Part shown: piece by piece, positions 35,577 to 45,896 of the stretch | Layout of the letters: each line of letters begins with the position of its first letter | How positions within the stretch are numbered: position 1 is the stretch's first letter | Source of the DNA: Carnegiea gigantea | Taxonomy: Eukaryota > Streptophyta > Magnoliopsida > Caryophyllales > Cactaceae | DNA length: 64,000 nucleotides | Direction of reading: 5' to 3' | Assembly (NCBI GenBank): GCA_029747015.1 | Contig: JAKOGI010000326.1 | Location: 186,001 to 250,000 of the forward strand | Notes under the pieces: model-generated | The model's database searches: none | What the model was told of the DNA's origin: nothing | Seen by the model: the letters and a program-made list of their open reading frames with translations, nothing else | Position numbers and translations under genes: made by a program

Positions 35577-37018
35577 AAGGGATATTCCTTGTTCCTTGTT
35601 AAAACCAGAACTTTTAAACTTCTGAATAATGTTTCCCAAAGCAATTAAGATGAGCTTAAATAGTTCAATGGTACTACCATTATCATCAAACGTGAATCAG
35701 GAGACCATCTTCATGGGGAACCCATTTTCTAAAAGCTCCACAATTAAGCGTGCCTGGCCTAGAAGCATTTAAGTAACAAAGTACTCTGAAAAGGCAAAAG
35801 TCAATTTTGGTGCTACTTGTTGCTCGATATAGCAATTCAAGGTATGGTAGTAAAGTGAACCTTGGGTAAAGCAGTCCTAATTCACTATGTGCCCACAAGG
35901 AGGAAGCTATGAGCTATTCCAGCAGTGCCCACAAAAGCAAACTATGAGTTATGATCCCAATTTAGGTTGTTAGCTCAAGGAACAATCCATGGAGTTGTTC
36001 ATAACACCGGGAGCATACATTGGGAAGAATGTAATACCCTTGCTATGACGGGGTAGAGGGATTGGTAGCCCTTCCTATATCACAAACAGTACCCCTTCTT
36101 TTTGGAGAACCTATTTCTAAGAACTACATAGTTGAGCATGCTTGATTAAGTAATCTTAAAATGGGTGTTCCTAAGAAGCTTCTTAGATAGTGTACAGGTG
36201 ATGATAATGTGTCGGTTATGATAAAGTACACCTCAGTTTGAAAAAGCCCGCTTGAGGCTTGCCTAGTCCCGCCTCGATATGAAGCTACCAGGGCAGTGCC
36301 TCGGAGGTGAGTTATACTTGTATGGCAAGTGTCTGCATTAGGGAACTACGATAATAAGATAACATATCTTAAGGTTATTTGCGGTGTTAGTGGTTATGTT
36401 GATGTCTAACCACTTTTTTGATGCATAACTTGTTTCTCCAAAATCTGCTTTGCGAAATGTGAAAGATTTTTAAAAATTTTTGCATAGAAGTGCGCTTTGC
36501 ATCCATGAATACTATAAATTCAATAGAAAGTGGAAAGGCCTAGTGAGGTTCAAACCTGAACCCATGGTTCCAGATTTTGCAGATAAACTTCTGCACCATC
36601 AGTCAAAGAATCAAAAGCAACTTTGTCAACCTGCACGAGAATCAATCCATATAAGTACCAATGACAAAACTTGCAAAATAAGATAAGCACAACAGAGCAC
36701 TAGCTGTCCAAATCTTACACGCTCAAGCTGTAATTTGCTGGTATGCTCAGGAAACTTCCTCGCAACCAATGTACAGATCTTGGGGAAATTAGGAAACACA
36801 CCAGATTTCCAAAATGATTCAGAGAAAACATAAGAGGTAGGATCTGGTTGATCCAGAATTTGATGAAGTCTATACATTTTAGCCATAAGGCCTTCCCCAA
36901 CCTCAGTAAGTTGCACCACATATTGTATGTTCAAACCCTTAATAAACCCTCCAGAACTCTGACCTTGAGCTTCAGGTCCAAAACTTTTGTAGCTTCTCAA
37001 TGCCATTGGAGAAGCCAT
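19238..37018 (-). CDS. NAP1: NAP1 (Nck-associated protein 1 homologue, SCAR/WAVE subunit), 23 exons, 1345 aa
   Basis: This is the plant NAP1/GNARLED subunit of the SCAR/WAVE complex, which activates ARP2/3 actin nucleation and shapes trichomes and pavement cells. Exons read high to low: 37018-36719, 36630-36556, 34702-34622, 32985-32905, 32744-32662, 31494-31410, 30219-30094, 29960-29853, 29168-29124, 29045-28903, 27873-27741, 26896-26783, 26572-26494, 25935-25742, 25621-25476, 24605-24524, 24369-24259, 23888-23763, 23686-23553, 23469-23373, 21891-20900, 20553-20344, 19730-19238. Together they give 4038 nt with every phase consistent. Landmarks are GLNIQYVVQLTEVGEGLMAK (exon 1), QKEADLEYSVAKQVEKMI (10), DPNDPTIGFLLDGMD (13), HVFVLRE (20), YMRECILGNFRRR through GGFNNNIHCL (21), and a Ser/Gly-rich tail ending GPSPLPRFAVSRSGPIAYK (23). 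Intron 4 uses a GC donor; the others checked are GT-AG. Arabidopsis NAP1, as I recall it, is about 1396 aa; the deficit is partly at the N-terminus, where a conserved stretch is out of frame upstream of this ATG. Confidence 0.95.
22030..23110. mobile_element. Repeat-derived sequence in NAP1 intron 20
   Basis: This 1.5-kb intron carries ACCCGAACCCG-type arrays at 22030-22180 and 22970-23110. Between them is a possible small element (about 22563-22797) with ends TAGCGGTGGGCA and, reverse-complemented, CACGGATGGGCA. This is the same terminal type as the hAT MITE at 59970-60433. Target duplications were not clear, so limits are approximate. Confidence 0.4.
30926..31233. mobile_element. hAT-like MITE in NAP1 intron 6
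   Basis: Ends CAAAGTTATAAATATCGTACC and, reverse-complemented, CAGTGTTATAAATACCGTACC are inverted repeats of about 20 bp. Flanks gtcggaac (30918-30925) and gtcggaag (31234-31241) are an 8-bp duplication with one mismatch. The interior is rich in GGTACGGTA words. No coding capacity. Confidence 0.8.
31640..32519 (+). mobile_element. LINE remnant in NAP1 intron 5
   Basis: Plus strand (antisense to NAP1). A reading gives KLAFWFGQLPKERFPHKICL, EEKASRCPMCLQEEESVDHF, which fits the zf-RVT domain at the end of plant LINE polyproteins, with the CPMC and (D)HF features visible. Beyond it, RRIFEGKARF fits the usual tail segment after a frame change. It ends in an A-rich stretch at about 32503-32519. 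Stops and shifts make it non-functional. It is 5'-truncated; the left limit is approximate. Confidence 0.6.
33181..34252. mobile_element. Tourist-like element, 1.07 kb, in NAP1 intron 3
   Basis: The left end AGCCGTGTTTGG and the reverse-complemented right end GGGCCTGTTT are of the GGCCTGTTTGG Tourist type. TAA lies immediately outside both ends (33178-33180 and 34253-34255), the 3-bp duplication expected of PIF/Harbinger elements. The interior contains GGAATGGAAT words and a 20-C run at 33745-33764. Reading frames here are proline-run artefacts, with no transposase seen. Confidence 0.7.
35464..35571. repeat. Compound (CG)(CA)n(TG)n(GA)n microsatellite in NAP1 intron 2
   Basis: Consecutive blocks of CG, CA, TG and then GA dinucleotides lie in the large intron 2. 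Reading frames across it are HTHT, VCVC and RERE repeats and not genes. The rest of this intron (about 35690-36420) contains two diverged copies of a stretch with the order GGAACCCATTTTCTAA...AGCATGC, probably an old repeat. Confidence 0.9.
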
Positions 37019-37445
37019 TTCCACGGTAAGTAGTCAGCCCACCTCGATTGACCTTCTGATCAAGTAACGCCCATAAACAATTCACCAACAACCCCAAAAA
37101 TTGCCACCAATCCAAAATTCCCATGAAAAATTGCATAAAACAAACCCAAAAATCAGCATAATGAAATAAACACTCACAAATTTCCAAGCTCATGGCAGGT
37201 AAGCATAAGATTGAAATTGAGGCAAACCAACACATACCCGACTAAAAATTAGAGGAAGGTTCTCATGAAGAGAGAAGAAATGGGAGAAGAGAGGAAATGC
37301 GTAGAAAAGGGAAGAAGGGTATTCAGCCGTTGATCTAGTCCGAGTACCAAATGGGTAATTGAGGCCCCAAATTTGGCAATGCCGGAGGTTCCCGCGACGG
37401 AGCTCCGGCGACTGATCTGGGCTCGCACCACCGTGTCAGCTCAGT
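37019..37445 (-). promoter_or_regulatory. Putative NAP1 5' leader with intron and short uORF
   Basis: Upstream of the NAP1 ATG, a possible leader intron has a GTATGT donor at about 37239 and a TTGATCAG acceptor ending near 37053. Just after the acceptor an out-of-frame reading gives EGQSRWADYL, matching the conserved NAP1 N-terminus EGPxRWTEYL. Upstream of the donor, an ATG at 37266 opens a five-codon uORF (stop at 37249-37251). Exact transcript ends cannot be read from sequence alone. Confidence 0.4.
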
Positions 37446-37563
37446 AGGGCAACTCGGGCTTGTGGGTGATTGTTTTACTGAGCTTCAACTTCAAGACTTT
37501 GCAGGGGGTTAGTAGAGAAGACGAACCAGAAATGAGATTTCAGTCTCTGCTCCCACCTCCAAC

Positions 37564-39086
37564 CACTGAACCACCATACACTAGGGGGAAAATTGGGGAA
37601 ATTTAACTAGGAATGATTTCTTTATAAAAAAAATAATATATCTTGCGTGGTTTGGACGAAAGTATGACATTCCTAGTTGTGTTTTCTTTTTCTTTTTTTT
37701 CTTTTTGGGTTTTCTTTATCAAAGACATGAATAGATAAGAGATGTACTCATTATAAATTAAGGATACATTATTTTTTGCGATAAGATACAGTTGTAAGTT
37801 ATTAAAAAATACAAGAAGATGTAAGAAAATATAAGAAGCTGTAAAAAGTTGTAAGAATAGATATAAGGAGTTGTTGAATTATTAAAAAGTTGTATAATAT
37901 AATTTTTAGATATGTATATATAATTGTTGGTCATTAATATATGAATTATGAAAAAAATTATTTCATGAAAATAAATTACGTGTATTACTGATATTTATAA
38001 AATAAATTTTATAACATCAATAAATAAATAAATTTAACATTACAAAAAAAATTATTTTCTATAATTATTGTTTTGGATAATAAAAAATAATATTGAAATA
38101 CATAATTAATGAAAATAAACTTTTAAACAAGTCACTTAAATTTTTTATAAGATAAATTCAAGCCGACAAATATGTAGAACCAAATATGTTCTGCATTTGA
38201 AGTGATTTTTTGGTATTAATATTAATTTCACCTCTCTATAAGCAAATTAAAAAAAAAGTTTTTCCCAACAAAATTGAGTAGAATCTTACAAATAAAATCC
38301 TATGTGAATTAAATATTTTAGAATTAAATTCTATCTAATATTTAATTTTATAATGGTAGCAATCAAGTTGTCATGGATAAACTTATGGGTGAAACAGCTA
38401 AAATACTTTTATCACTTACAGTTTGACTAAATTTCATGTTTGATTCACGTCAAAACTCAAACATAAATGTATTTTTTTATTATAATTTAAAACATGTTGA
38501 CTTACTTTGATCTCTATAATGACATATATATTTCATATCGAAGCTCAAATATTAATTCGCATTGTTAAATTCTATTTTATGTTTATACAAATATTATATT
38601 CATAAAAAAACTGTAAGATTTTTCATATTGGTAGTATATAAAAAATACATACATATTTCTATATAAATATCAGAATAAAATAGATAATAAGTTGAATATT
38701 ATAAAAAAATATATGAGGAGATTTAGAAGATCTAAGAAGATGCACGAAGATGCGAGGAGCTGTAAGTAGTTGGGAGTTGTAGGCTAAACATATCTTTCGA
38801 ATCACATAAAAGAGCAGGGCCTAAGTCAATTAGTCAAGTCATGATAAAAATTAAATTAATTTGGGGAGAAATTCAAAAGACTTGGGTCAAAAACAGTTCA
38901 ATTAGACTCGAATTTGTTATATATATATATAAGTGTGTTGAATCAAGCTTCACAAGTTCGACTATTTTAACATGTTGACTTGTGATGGGGGAAACTGTAA
39001 GATTTGCATAATAATAATCCATTTTCAAAAGCTAAATCATATATTACTCAATGTAACTAGGAAATTGTTTCATTAATTTGTGATCT
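37564..39086. other. AT-rich intergenic stretch, nothing recognised
   Basis: Between the NAP1 leader and the Copia LTR there is no reading frame or RNA gene that I can support. Short purine-rich phrases of the AAGAAGATGTAAGAA kind occur at about 37800-37870 and again at 38710-38790, possibly the ends of an old element. Confidence 0.5.
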
Positions 39087-39611
39087 TGTTGGGTCCAAGA
39101 CCACCCACGGGAACAATGAGATCCCGCTCAACAATTAAACAACACTCACAAGTCAATTCAAGGTCAAGGAAAAACTATGAACAAACCAACAAAAATACTT
39201 TGTTATGAAAATAGTAACCAATACTAATGAATAACCATCTTGAATTGTCTGCCCTGATTCAGGATCTTACAATTCATAAACAATACAAAAATTATTTCTA
39301 TACTCAAATACATTGGAAAATCACCACCAATTGATTCTAACATTACCTAGACAACCACCCAAATTGCTATAATAAACTCCGACGCTCTCACAAACTTTTG
39401 TGATCTTGTGTTTCACCATGATGAATCAACCCAGGCTTTGCGCCTTATTTGTAGTATCACTACTATCCAAATTTGCAACAAAGATTCGTTTATTCACTGC
39501 CTCTTTGATCAATTTGGAAACTCCATATACTCTTTTGAACTCAATCGTGGGTAGATGCCTTGTTTTATTTTCTTTTTCCTCTTTATTTCTTGGGTTGGAC
39601 ACTAATGAACA
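39087..39611 (-). mobile_element. Copia 3' LTR
   Basis: Read on the minus strand it begins TGTTCATTAG and ends GGACCCAACA (TG...CA). It is preceded by a polypurine tract, GGATGGAGGGGGAGACG (about 39612-39628). Upstream of that tract, at higher coordinates, lies a Copia RNase H C-terminal stretch, so this is the 3' LTR of a Copia element whose 5' part is missing. Confidence 0.65.
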
Positions 39612-39742
39612 CGTCTCCCCCTCCATCCTAATGGATGAGGCCTCAACTCCCCGTCATGTCACTTGGAGCTCAAGTCTCCACTGACTGGATATACAAGTCG
39701 AATTTGCCACTAGAAGTGACTTTAATTAGTCAACATGTATGC

Positions 39743-40172
39743 CAGTGGCGTAGCCACCGTGGGGTTAGCCGACACTCCTCTCAAAAAAAAAATTAATATA
39801 TGTTTGAGAATTTAAAAAAAAAATTGTTAACTATATATATTAAATGTGTTGAAATGACACATGAAATCTCCCTTGCTTTAGCGGTCTCTAGGCGCTTGGT
39901 TTGTAAGTTGCCCTATTTATGATGTTGTGGGTTCGAACCTCTACCCTCCCCTTTTTTCGTTTTATTTTTTTGCACTTTTTTTTAAAGCCTATTCACTCTT
40001 CTAGTCTTCCTATGTTTTATTCAACAGTCCTCAGCACTCCTCTACGGCTGTACGCGTCTACCCAGTACCCACGGCCCCACACTCTCAACCACCAGACCAC
40101 CACGCCACCACCTGCTGGCTGCCGCTTTTCGAATTCCGACCCCCCTCTCTGAATTTCCTGGCTTCGCCCCTG
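39743..40172. mobile_element. Non-autonomous hAT (Tip100-like), 430 bp
   Basis: Ends CAGTGGCGTAGCCACC and, reverse-complemented, CAGGGGCGAAGCCAGG. The flanks are atgtatgc (39735-39742) and atgtctgc (40173-40180), an 8-bp duplication with one mismatch. The uninterrupted relative near 43900 (aacatatctgcaac) shows the empty site. A B-box-like GGTTCGAACCT lies at 39930-39940, in a position analogous to that in the hAT at 359-1316. No transposase. Confidence 0.85.
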
Positions 40173-40367
40173 ATGTCTGCAATATTTTTATCCCTGTGAA
40201 TCTTGTTTGACGGCACTAGTCCTCCTCGGTAGTAGACCCCAACCAATGGTATTTGACATCAATATGTTTAATGCGGGACTCATACATGGAGTTCTTGTTC
40301 AAGGCAATTGCACTTTGATTGTCACAAAACATCAAATGCTCTTTCTATTTCAAACCCAATTCTGGAA

Positions 40368-43036
40368 TGTTAGGAAAAATATTAGAGCAACAACAATAGC
40401 GGAAGCGATAGGATGAGTTAGAGATTCAGAAATCAAGTGAATAACAGAAAACAGAAATAAGAAGACAAGAGATTTAACGTGGAAAACCCAACAATCGGAA
40501 AAAACCACGGACGGCGACAGCACACCGAAAAATTTCACTATGAGCAGAGTAGTACACCACAATCACTTCAGTGATTAAGAGCAGAATTACAATACTCTCA
40601 ATTGTATTCTCTCACAAATAACCTCACTCTCTCAATGTGTTTTCTATACTGGAGTATATTGAAACAAGGCCCTAGACCCCCTTTATATAGGGTCTGTGAG
40701 GCAGGGTTTCCCCTTGAAAACCCTAGCTGCCGCCTTCCAAAAACCGTCACCAAAGCGCAACCCTAGCCGCCACTTTAAGGCGGCAGAAAATTTCCCGTGG
40801 CACGGTCGTGCCAGGGCGGCACGGGCACACCGTGTCACTTCTCTGTCTGCTCTGTTCTTCGGTCTTCTGTGTCGCGGCACGCCCGTGCCCATGCAGCATG
40901 GTCACCCCGTGCCTAAACCCGAGATTTTGGGCCATAAAACCCAACAATCTCCACCTTGGACCAAAATCTCCAGTCTTCAATTACCGTCGTCGTCGTCACA
41001 CCCCAAGGGGTGATGCCCCCTATGGGGCTATGCCCCACAGGGCTTCTCAATGACTGCGAATACTAACTGAGTTCAAGCAATGCTTGAACTTAGCTCTAGG
41101 AGATGATTTATATGAACTTTCCTTCATATAACCTGTCACAGTAAATGCCTGCAAGACATAGAGGCCTCCTTGCCTCAAACCCTTCAGCAGAATCCTACTG
41201 TCCTTTGAGACCTTCAGAACTCCACCTTCAGCTGAATATTTGCACCCTTTGGATTCAAAGGTGCCCAACGAGATGAGGTTACGCTTCAAGTCAGGAACGT
41301 GACGAACATTCGATAAGGTCCTGACAACACCATCATGAGTCTTGATTTTAACAGTACCAATTCCAGTTACATTACATTGGGCATTATTGCCCATGTGAAC
41401 AACAGATGAATCAACTGGATCATATGTTGAAAACCAGTCCTTGTGAGGACACATATGATAGGTACACCCAGAATCAAGAATCCAATCAAAATCACTCCCC
41501 CCTTCAGTAGAGGTAGCAAACAGAACGTCCCCATCAGAATCAGATTCAGCAAATGAAGCTTCAGCAGGCTCCTGAGAATTATCTTCCTCTTTCTCCTTCT
41601 TCTTTTGCAGTTTCCAGCAGTTAGCAATAATATGACCCAATTTACCACAGTAATTGCAGGTCTTACTAGCATGAGGATTTTTAGACTTAGAACGGTTCTT
41701 ACTCCTATTACCGTTCCCTTTTCATTTGTTGTACCCCTTACTGCTAATCCCTCAGCAGAATCAGCATGAATGTCAAGATCAAACTTCTCTTTAGACAGCA
41801 GGTTTGACTTAACATCTTCAAACGATATAGTATTAGAATTACTATATAGCATAATCTCCTTAAAGTGTTTATAAGAAGGGGGTAACGACACAACAAGTAA
41901 AATAGCCTTATCTTCATCCTCAATTTTCACATCTAGACTCTCCAAGTCAACAAGAATAGAGTTAAACTCATTCAAATGCTTTTGGACAGGGGTACCTTCA
42001 GCCATACGAAAGGTATACAACCTTTCCTTCAAACGGATCTTGTTGGCGAGACTCTTCGTCATGTAGAGTTCCTCCAGCCGAGCCCAAAGATCCACCGCAG
42101 TTGTCTTATCAAGCACCTCTCGCAGGACATGTGGTGCCAAGCACAACTGTATGGCTGAAACCGCTTTCAGCTCCAGTTCCTCCCATTCGTCCTCCGTCAA
42201 CGACCCACGTCTCTTCTTTACATCTTCAGCCACTGTTCTTCTGTCATCTTCTCGGGTTTTACGTGAGGTCCCTTCAGAACCTTCCACAACCCGTGCTGAA
42301 TGAGAACTGCTCTCATCTGCACCTTCCAGAGATTAAAACTAATCTCCCCATCGAATTTCTGAATATCTACCCTCATGATAGAAGACATCCTATAACCAAA
42401 ACTCTGATACCACTTGTTAGGGAAAATATTAGAGCAACAACAATAGCGGAAGCGATAGGATGAGTTAGAGATTCAGAAATCAAGTGAATAACAGAAAACA
42501 GAAATAAGAAGACAAGAGATTTAACGTGAAAAACCCAACAATCGGGAAAAAACCATGGACGGCGACAGCACACCGACAAATTTCACTATGAGCAGAGTAG
42601 CACACCACAATCACTTCAGTGATTAAGAGCAGAATTACAATACTCTCAATTGTATTCTCTCACAAATAACCTCACTCTCTCAATGTGTTTTCTATACTGG
42701 AGTATATTGAAACAAGGCCCTAGACCCCCTTTTATATAGGGTCTGTGAGACAGGGTTTCCCCTTGAAAACCCTAACTGCCGCCTTCCAAAAACCGTCACC
42801 AAAGCACAACCCTAGCCGCCACTTTAAAGCGGCAGAAAATTTCCCGTGGCACGGTCGTGCCAGGGCGGCACGGTCGTGCCGTGCCATGTGGCACGACCGT
42901 GCCACATGGCATGGGCACACCGTGTCACTTCTCTGTCTGCTCTGTTCTTCAGTCTTCTGTGTCGCGGCACGCCCGTGCCCATGCAGCATGGTCACCCCGT
43001 ACCTAAACCCGAGATTTTGGGCCATAAAACCCAACA
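40368..43036 (-). mobile_element. Non-autonomous Copia-type LTR retrotransposon with gag and protease only
   Basis: Direct LTRs lie at 40368-40946 (579 bp) and 42415-43036 (622 bp); both start TGTTAGG and end CCCAACA on the plus strand. On the minus strand the primer-binding site TGGTATCAGAG (42402-42412) sits two bases inside the right-hand (5') LTR, and a purine tract (GGTGGAGAT) abuts the left-hand (3') LTR. The internal 1.47 kb encodes gag and protease, then jumps to the extreme C-terminus typical of Copia pol. Integrase, reverse transcriptase and RNase H are absent, so it depends on enzymes from another element. The two LTRs differ at a modest number of positions plus one indel of about 43 bp. 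Confidence 0.85.
41047..42389 (-). pseudogene. Copia gag-protease reading frame, frameshifted and internally deleted
   Basis: It begins MSSIMRVDIQKFDGEISFNL at about 42389. A frame disruption near 42200-42260 precedes LTEDEWEELELKAVSAIQLC and the rest of a UBN2/Copia gag. A one-base shift near 41728 separates this from a perfect CCHC zinc knuckle (CNYCGKLGHIIANC). The aspartic protease motif follows as WILDSGCTYHMCPHKDW, then the GAG-pre-integrase region (GCKYSAEGGVLKVSK, GGLYVLQ). After VTGYMKESSYKSS the frame runs straight into RAKFKHCLNSVSIRSH, which resembles the last residues of Copia pol (KFKHCLDL). This marks an internal deletion that removed the other pol domains. Confidence 0.8.
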
Positions 43037-43041
43037 ATTCT

Positions 43042-43651
43042 TGTTGGGGAGATCCAAGGAGGGAGCCCACTTCAACCAAGGTCCATGATAACAAGCTCAA
43101 GTGAGGTTCCATCCTAAAACCAATTGGCAATAGGAGGAGTAGCTCACTTGACTTATATACCATGACCCTTCTTCTCAAACTCCCGATGTGGGATTTCTTT
43201 ACTCATGTGTGACATTCCCAACAACCTCCCCCTCACACATGAGTCTCTTTCACACCACATTAATGCACAAGCTCCCCCTTGAGCGGAAGCATTTACCAAG
43301 GTGTCAAGCCACCACCATCAAGAGTTTATCCACACCACCGAGCCACGCTGCAGCGCACGTATTACCGCTCGATCAACACCTGCGTGTCATTTCACCAAGC
43401 TCATTCATGGGGTCCACCATGCCACACCTTTGTCGCCTAGCCGAACGCACCATCGGCTCTGATACCACTTGTTGGGGAGATCCAAGGAGGGAGCCCACTT
43501 CAACCAAGGTCCATGGTAACAAGCTCAAGTGAGGTTCCATCCTAAAACCAATTGGCAATAGGAGGAGTAGCTCACTTGACTTATATACCATGACCCTTCT
43601 TCTCAAACTCCCGATGTGGGATTTCTTTACTCATGTGTGACATTCCCAACA
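43042..43651 (-). mobile_element. Second TRIM copy
   Basis: LTRs of 182 bp at 43042-43223 and 43470-43651, with the same termini, internal sequence, primer-binding site (43455-43467) and purine tract as the copy at 8232-8840. The two elements are nearly identical along their full lengths. Unlike the first copy, no 5-bp target duplication is seen: the left flank is attct (directly after the gag-protease element's LTR) and the right flank is tagaa. Confidence 0.88.
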
Positions 43652-44310
43652 TAGAAGAAACCGCTGCATCCACAACATATCCTTCCCTAGTTCAATAATA
43701 TCTATATACTCGGCTTTAATTGTAGATATAGCCACACGCTTTTACAACTTAGAATGCCATGATACAGCTCCGAACAAAAGTTACTTAACCCGATAGGGAC
43801 TTTTTACCATCTAGACAATCTACTATTTTAAAATTAGTATAACCCTCCACTGACCAGATACCCAAATCGAATTTGCCACTAGAAGTGACTTTAGTCAACA
43901 TATCTGCAACATTTTTATCCTTGTGAATCTTGTTTGATGTCATTAGTCCTCCTTGGTAGTAGACCCCAACCAATGGCATTTGACATCAATATGTTTCACG
44001 CGGAAGTCATACATGAAGTTCTTGTTCAAGGCAATTGCACTTTGATTGTCAGAAAACACCAAATGTTGTTTCTATTTCAACCCCAATTCTGGAAGAAACC
44101 ACTGCATCCACAACATATCCTTCCCTAGTTCAATAATAGCTATATACTCGGCCTTAATTGTAGATGTAGCCACACACTTTTACAACTTAGAATGTCATGA
44201 GACAGCTCCCAGTAAAAGTTAATTAACCCGATAGAGACTTTTTGCCATCTAGACAATCTACTATTTTAAAATTAGCATAACCTTCAAGAACTGGATTAGA
44301 CCCATCAAAC

Positions 44311-45120
44311 CGCAAACAGAGTTTGATTGTTCCCCAGCATTTCATCTGATATGCTAGACATGGGATTTTAGTTTTTGATTATGTCTCTTATTTAAAAGAT
44401 ATGACCTGGATCTTAATTAGTTGGGAGATCTTTTAGTGTGGGCGTTTTTTGGTATGATCCACGAAAAGAATCAACTGAGAAATGCGGCATGCTTGAGGCC
44501 TTGTTATTATTCCAAATGGGACAACATCAGCTACAATTTCACAAGCTTAATAAAATTCTTCTAATTGCATTATCATTTATTTGCCTTCTCTGATTTTTAT
44601 TGCTGCGTTTGGGTTTTGGCAGTAGTGTTGGTTTGGATGATCAACTATGCATATAACAGAACTTAACAATTGTGATTACATGGACAAGTACAAAAATGAC
44701 TGAAGATTCCCAACTCCATATGGAATTTGATGCTGCTCCCTAGAGGTCTGGTTGGCAACTGCAACAACTTATGATCACTTATATCAAATTGAAGCAATTA
44801 AGCTACATATTTTCAGATCAGTTTCTTTAATTAACTAGAACGTTAGCCAACTTTTAGATTTGCCTGAACTCTGAAACAGAAGCTTTTAGTCACCTTTATA
44901 TAATGTTTGGTTAGATGTAATTAACTCTGTAATGCAATCAAGCTTGTAATTATATTTTCATTACCTTCTTTGGTTATATGAGAATGTTGCAATAAAAGAA
45001 CTATTTTGTAATTACGATTATCAAAAACTAAGTAATCATGATTACATTGCAAAGTTGATTGCATTACATTACTATTACATTACATCCAACCAAACATTAC
45101 ATTAGAGTAAGTGGTGAAAG
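44311..45120. mobile_element. Non-coding stretch with a long-TIR MITE at 44899-45101
   Basis: 44311-44890 shows nothing recognisable. About 44899-45101 has ends TAATGTTTGGTTAGATGTAAT and, reverse-complemented, TAATGTTTGGTTGGATGTAAT, nearly identical inverted repeats of about 21 bp. The interior is made of TAATTACGATTA-like words. Flanking bases suggest a TA or TTA duplication but are not decisive. A relative may lie around 60485-61130. Confidence 0.6.
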
Positions 45121-45421
45121 GTTTCATTGGCCACTTTGAGCCATGTTTCAACTCTGAAACCCTAGCCAACTTGCTCCAAGATGTTTAAATACTATATTTC
45201 TTCATGATCCAAATATCTGAACTCGTACGACCGACTGCTTTATGTAACCGTATGCAAATAGACAAACACACATGCAAGATGTCCCTTTCTATGCAGCAAG
45301 CCCCACCTTGTGGAAGAGGATTGAGGTGTGGTTGTGGAATCCATGTATATTCTTCTGAACATAGATTGAAACGAACAATTCTCAATCTGTGAACCCTAAT
45401 CAAATTAATAAGGTGATGCAC
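45120..45421 (-). pseudogene. F-box/FBA fragment
   Basis: Minus-strand reading gives IVRFNLCSEEYTWIPQPHLN and later CLSI and DIWIMKKYSI, corresponding to the FDLCSEEW...CLCL...DIWIMKEYG segment of the pseudogene at 45897-47234. No F-box is present. About 45465-45490 repeats a short piece of this segment (TTTGAGCCATGTTTCAA). It is a relic of the same subfamily, distinct from the one at 1.8-13.8 kb. Confidence 0.6.
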
Positions 45422-45896
45422 TTAAAAAAGAGTTTAAAATCATGTCCTATAATTAGCCAGTTTGAGCCATGTTTCAAATATTGCAAGATGTCCCCTTCTT
45501 TCTTTCTCTTTTTTTTAACCTAATTGTCTTGTTTGAAATATTGCAAAGGATCTTGCCATATGAACTGATGAATGTATTCGATTTTGCTCGTAAGTCTATA
45601 AAAGTGGTACTCCAGATTTCGAATGAAACCAAAAATCCGGTGCACGCAACAAAAATGTCAAATTTACGTTGATGAATACTAAACTGCAGCATCATAACAT
45701 CTAATTCTTCAACTAGAAGTGCGAAGAAACTTTACCGGGGAGAAAATATCTGTTTGAGAATACGAAAAACAAAACTAAATAAAATCAAAACCAAATGTGG
45801 GCAGAGTTATCAAAGACAATGAAGTGCCCATTTGATTCCTAATCTTTCTTCTATTCCTAATCAGAGTTCACTATATATATTTTCTTTATGTTTCTT

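Larger units (their letters stand above)
39612..44310 (-). mobile_element. Decayed Copia 3' pol region, partly tandem-duplicated, with nested insertions
   Basis: Minus-strand pieces read KIHKDKNVADMLTKVTSSGK, FDL, the conserved C-terminal end of Copia RNase H, preceded by DIKYHW-type sequence. The same stretch occurs as 39612-39742 plus 40173-40367, as 43652-44092, and again from 44085 to about 44310, showing a roughly 430-bp tandem duplication. The first block is split by a hAT element, then by a gag-protease retrotransposon and a TRIM. All copies carry stops and shifts. Confidence 0.7.

Noticed and set aside
37249..37431. Frame upstream of NAP1 beginning VRAQISRRSSVAG
   Set aside because: No ATG and no similarity to the known NAP1 N-terminus; it lies in the presumed 5' leader.
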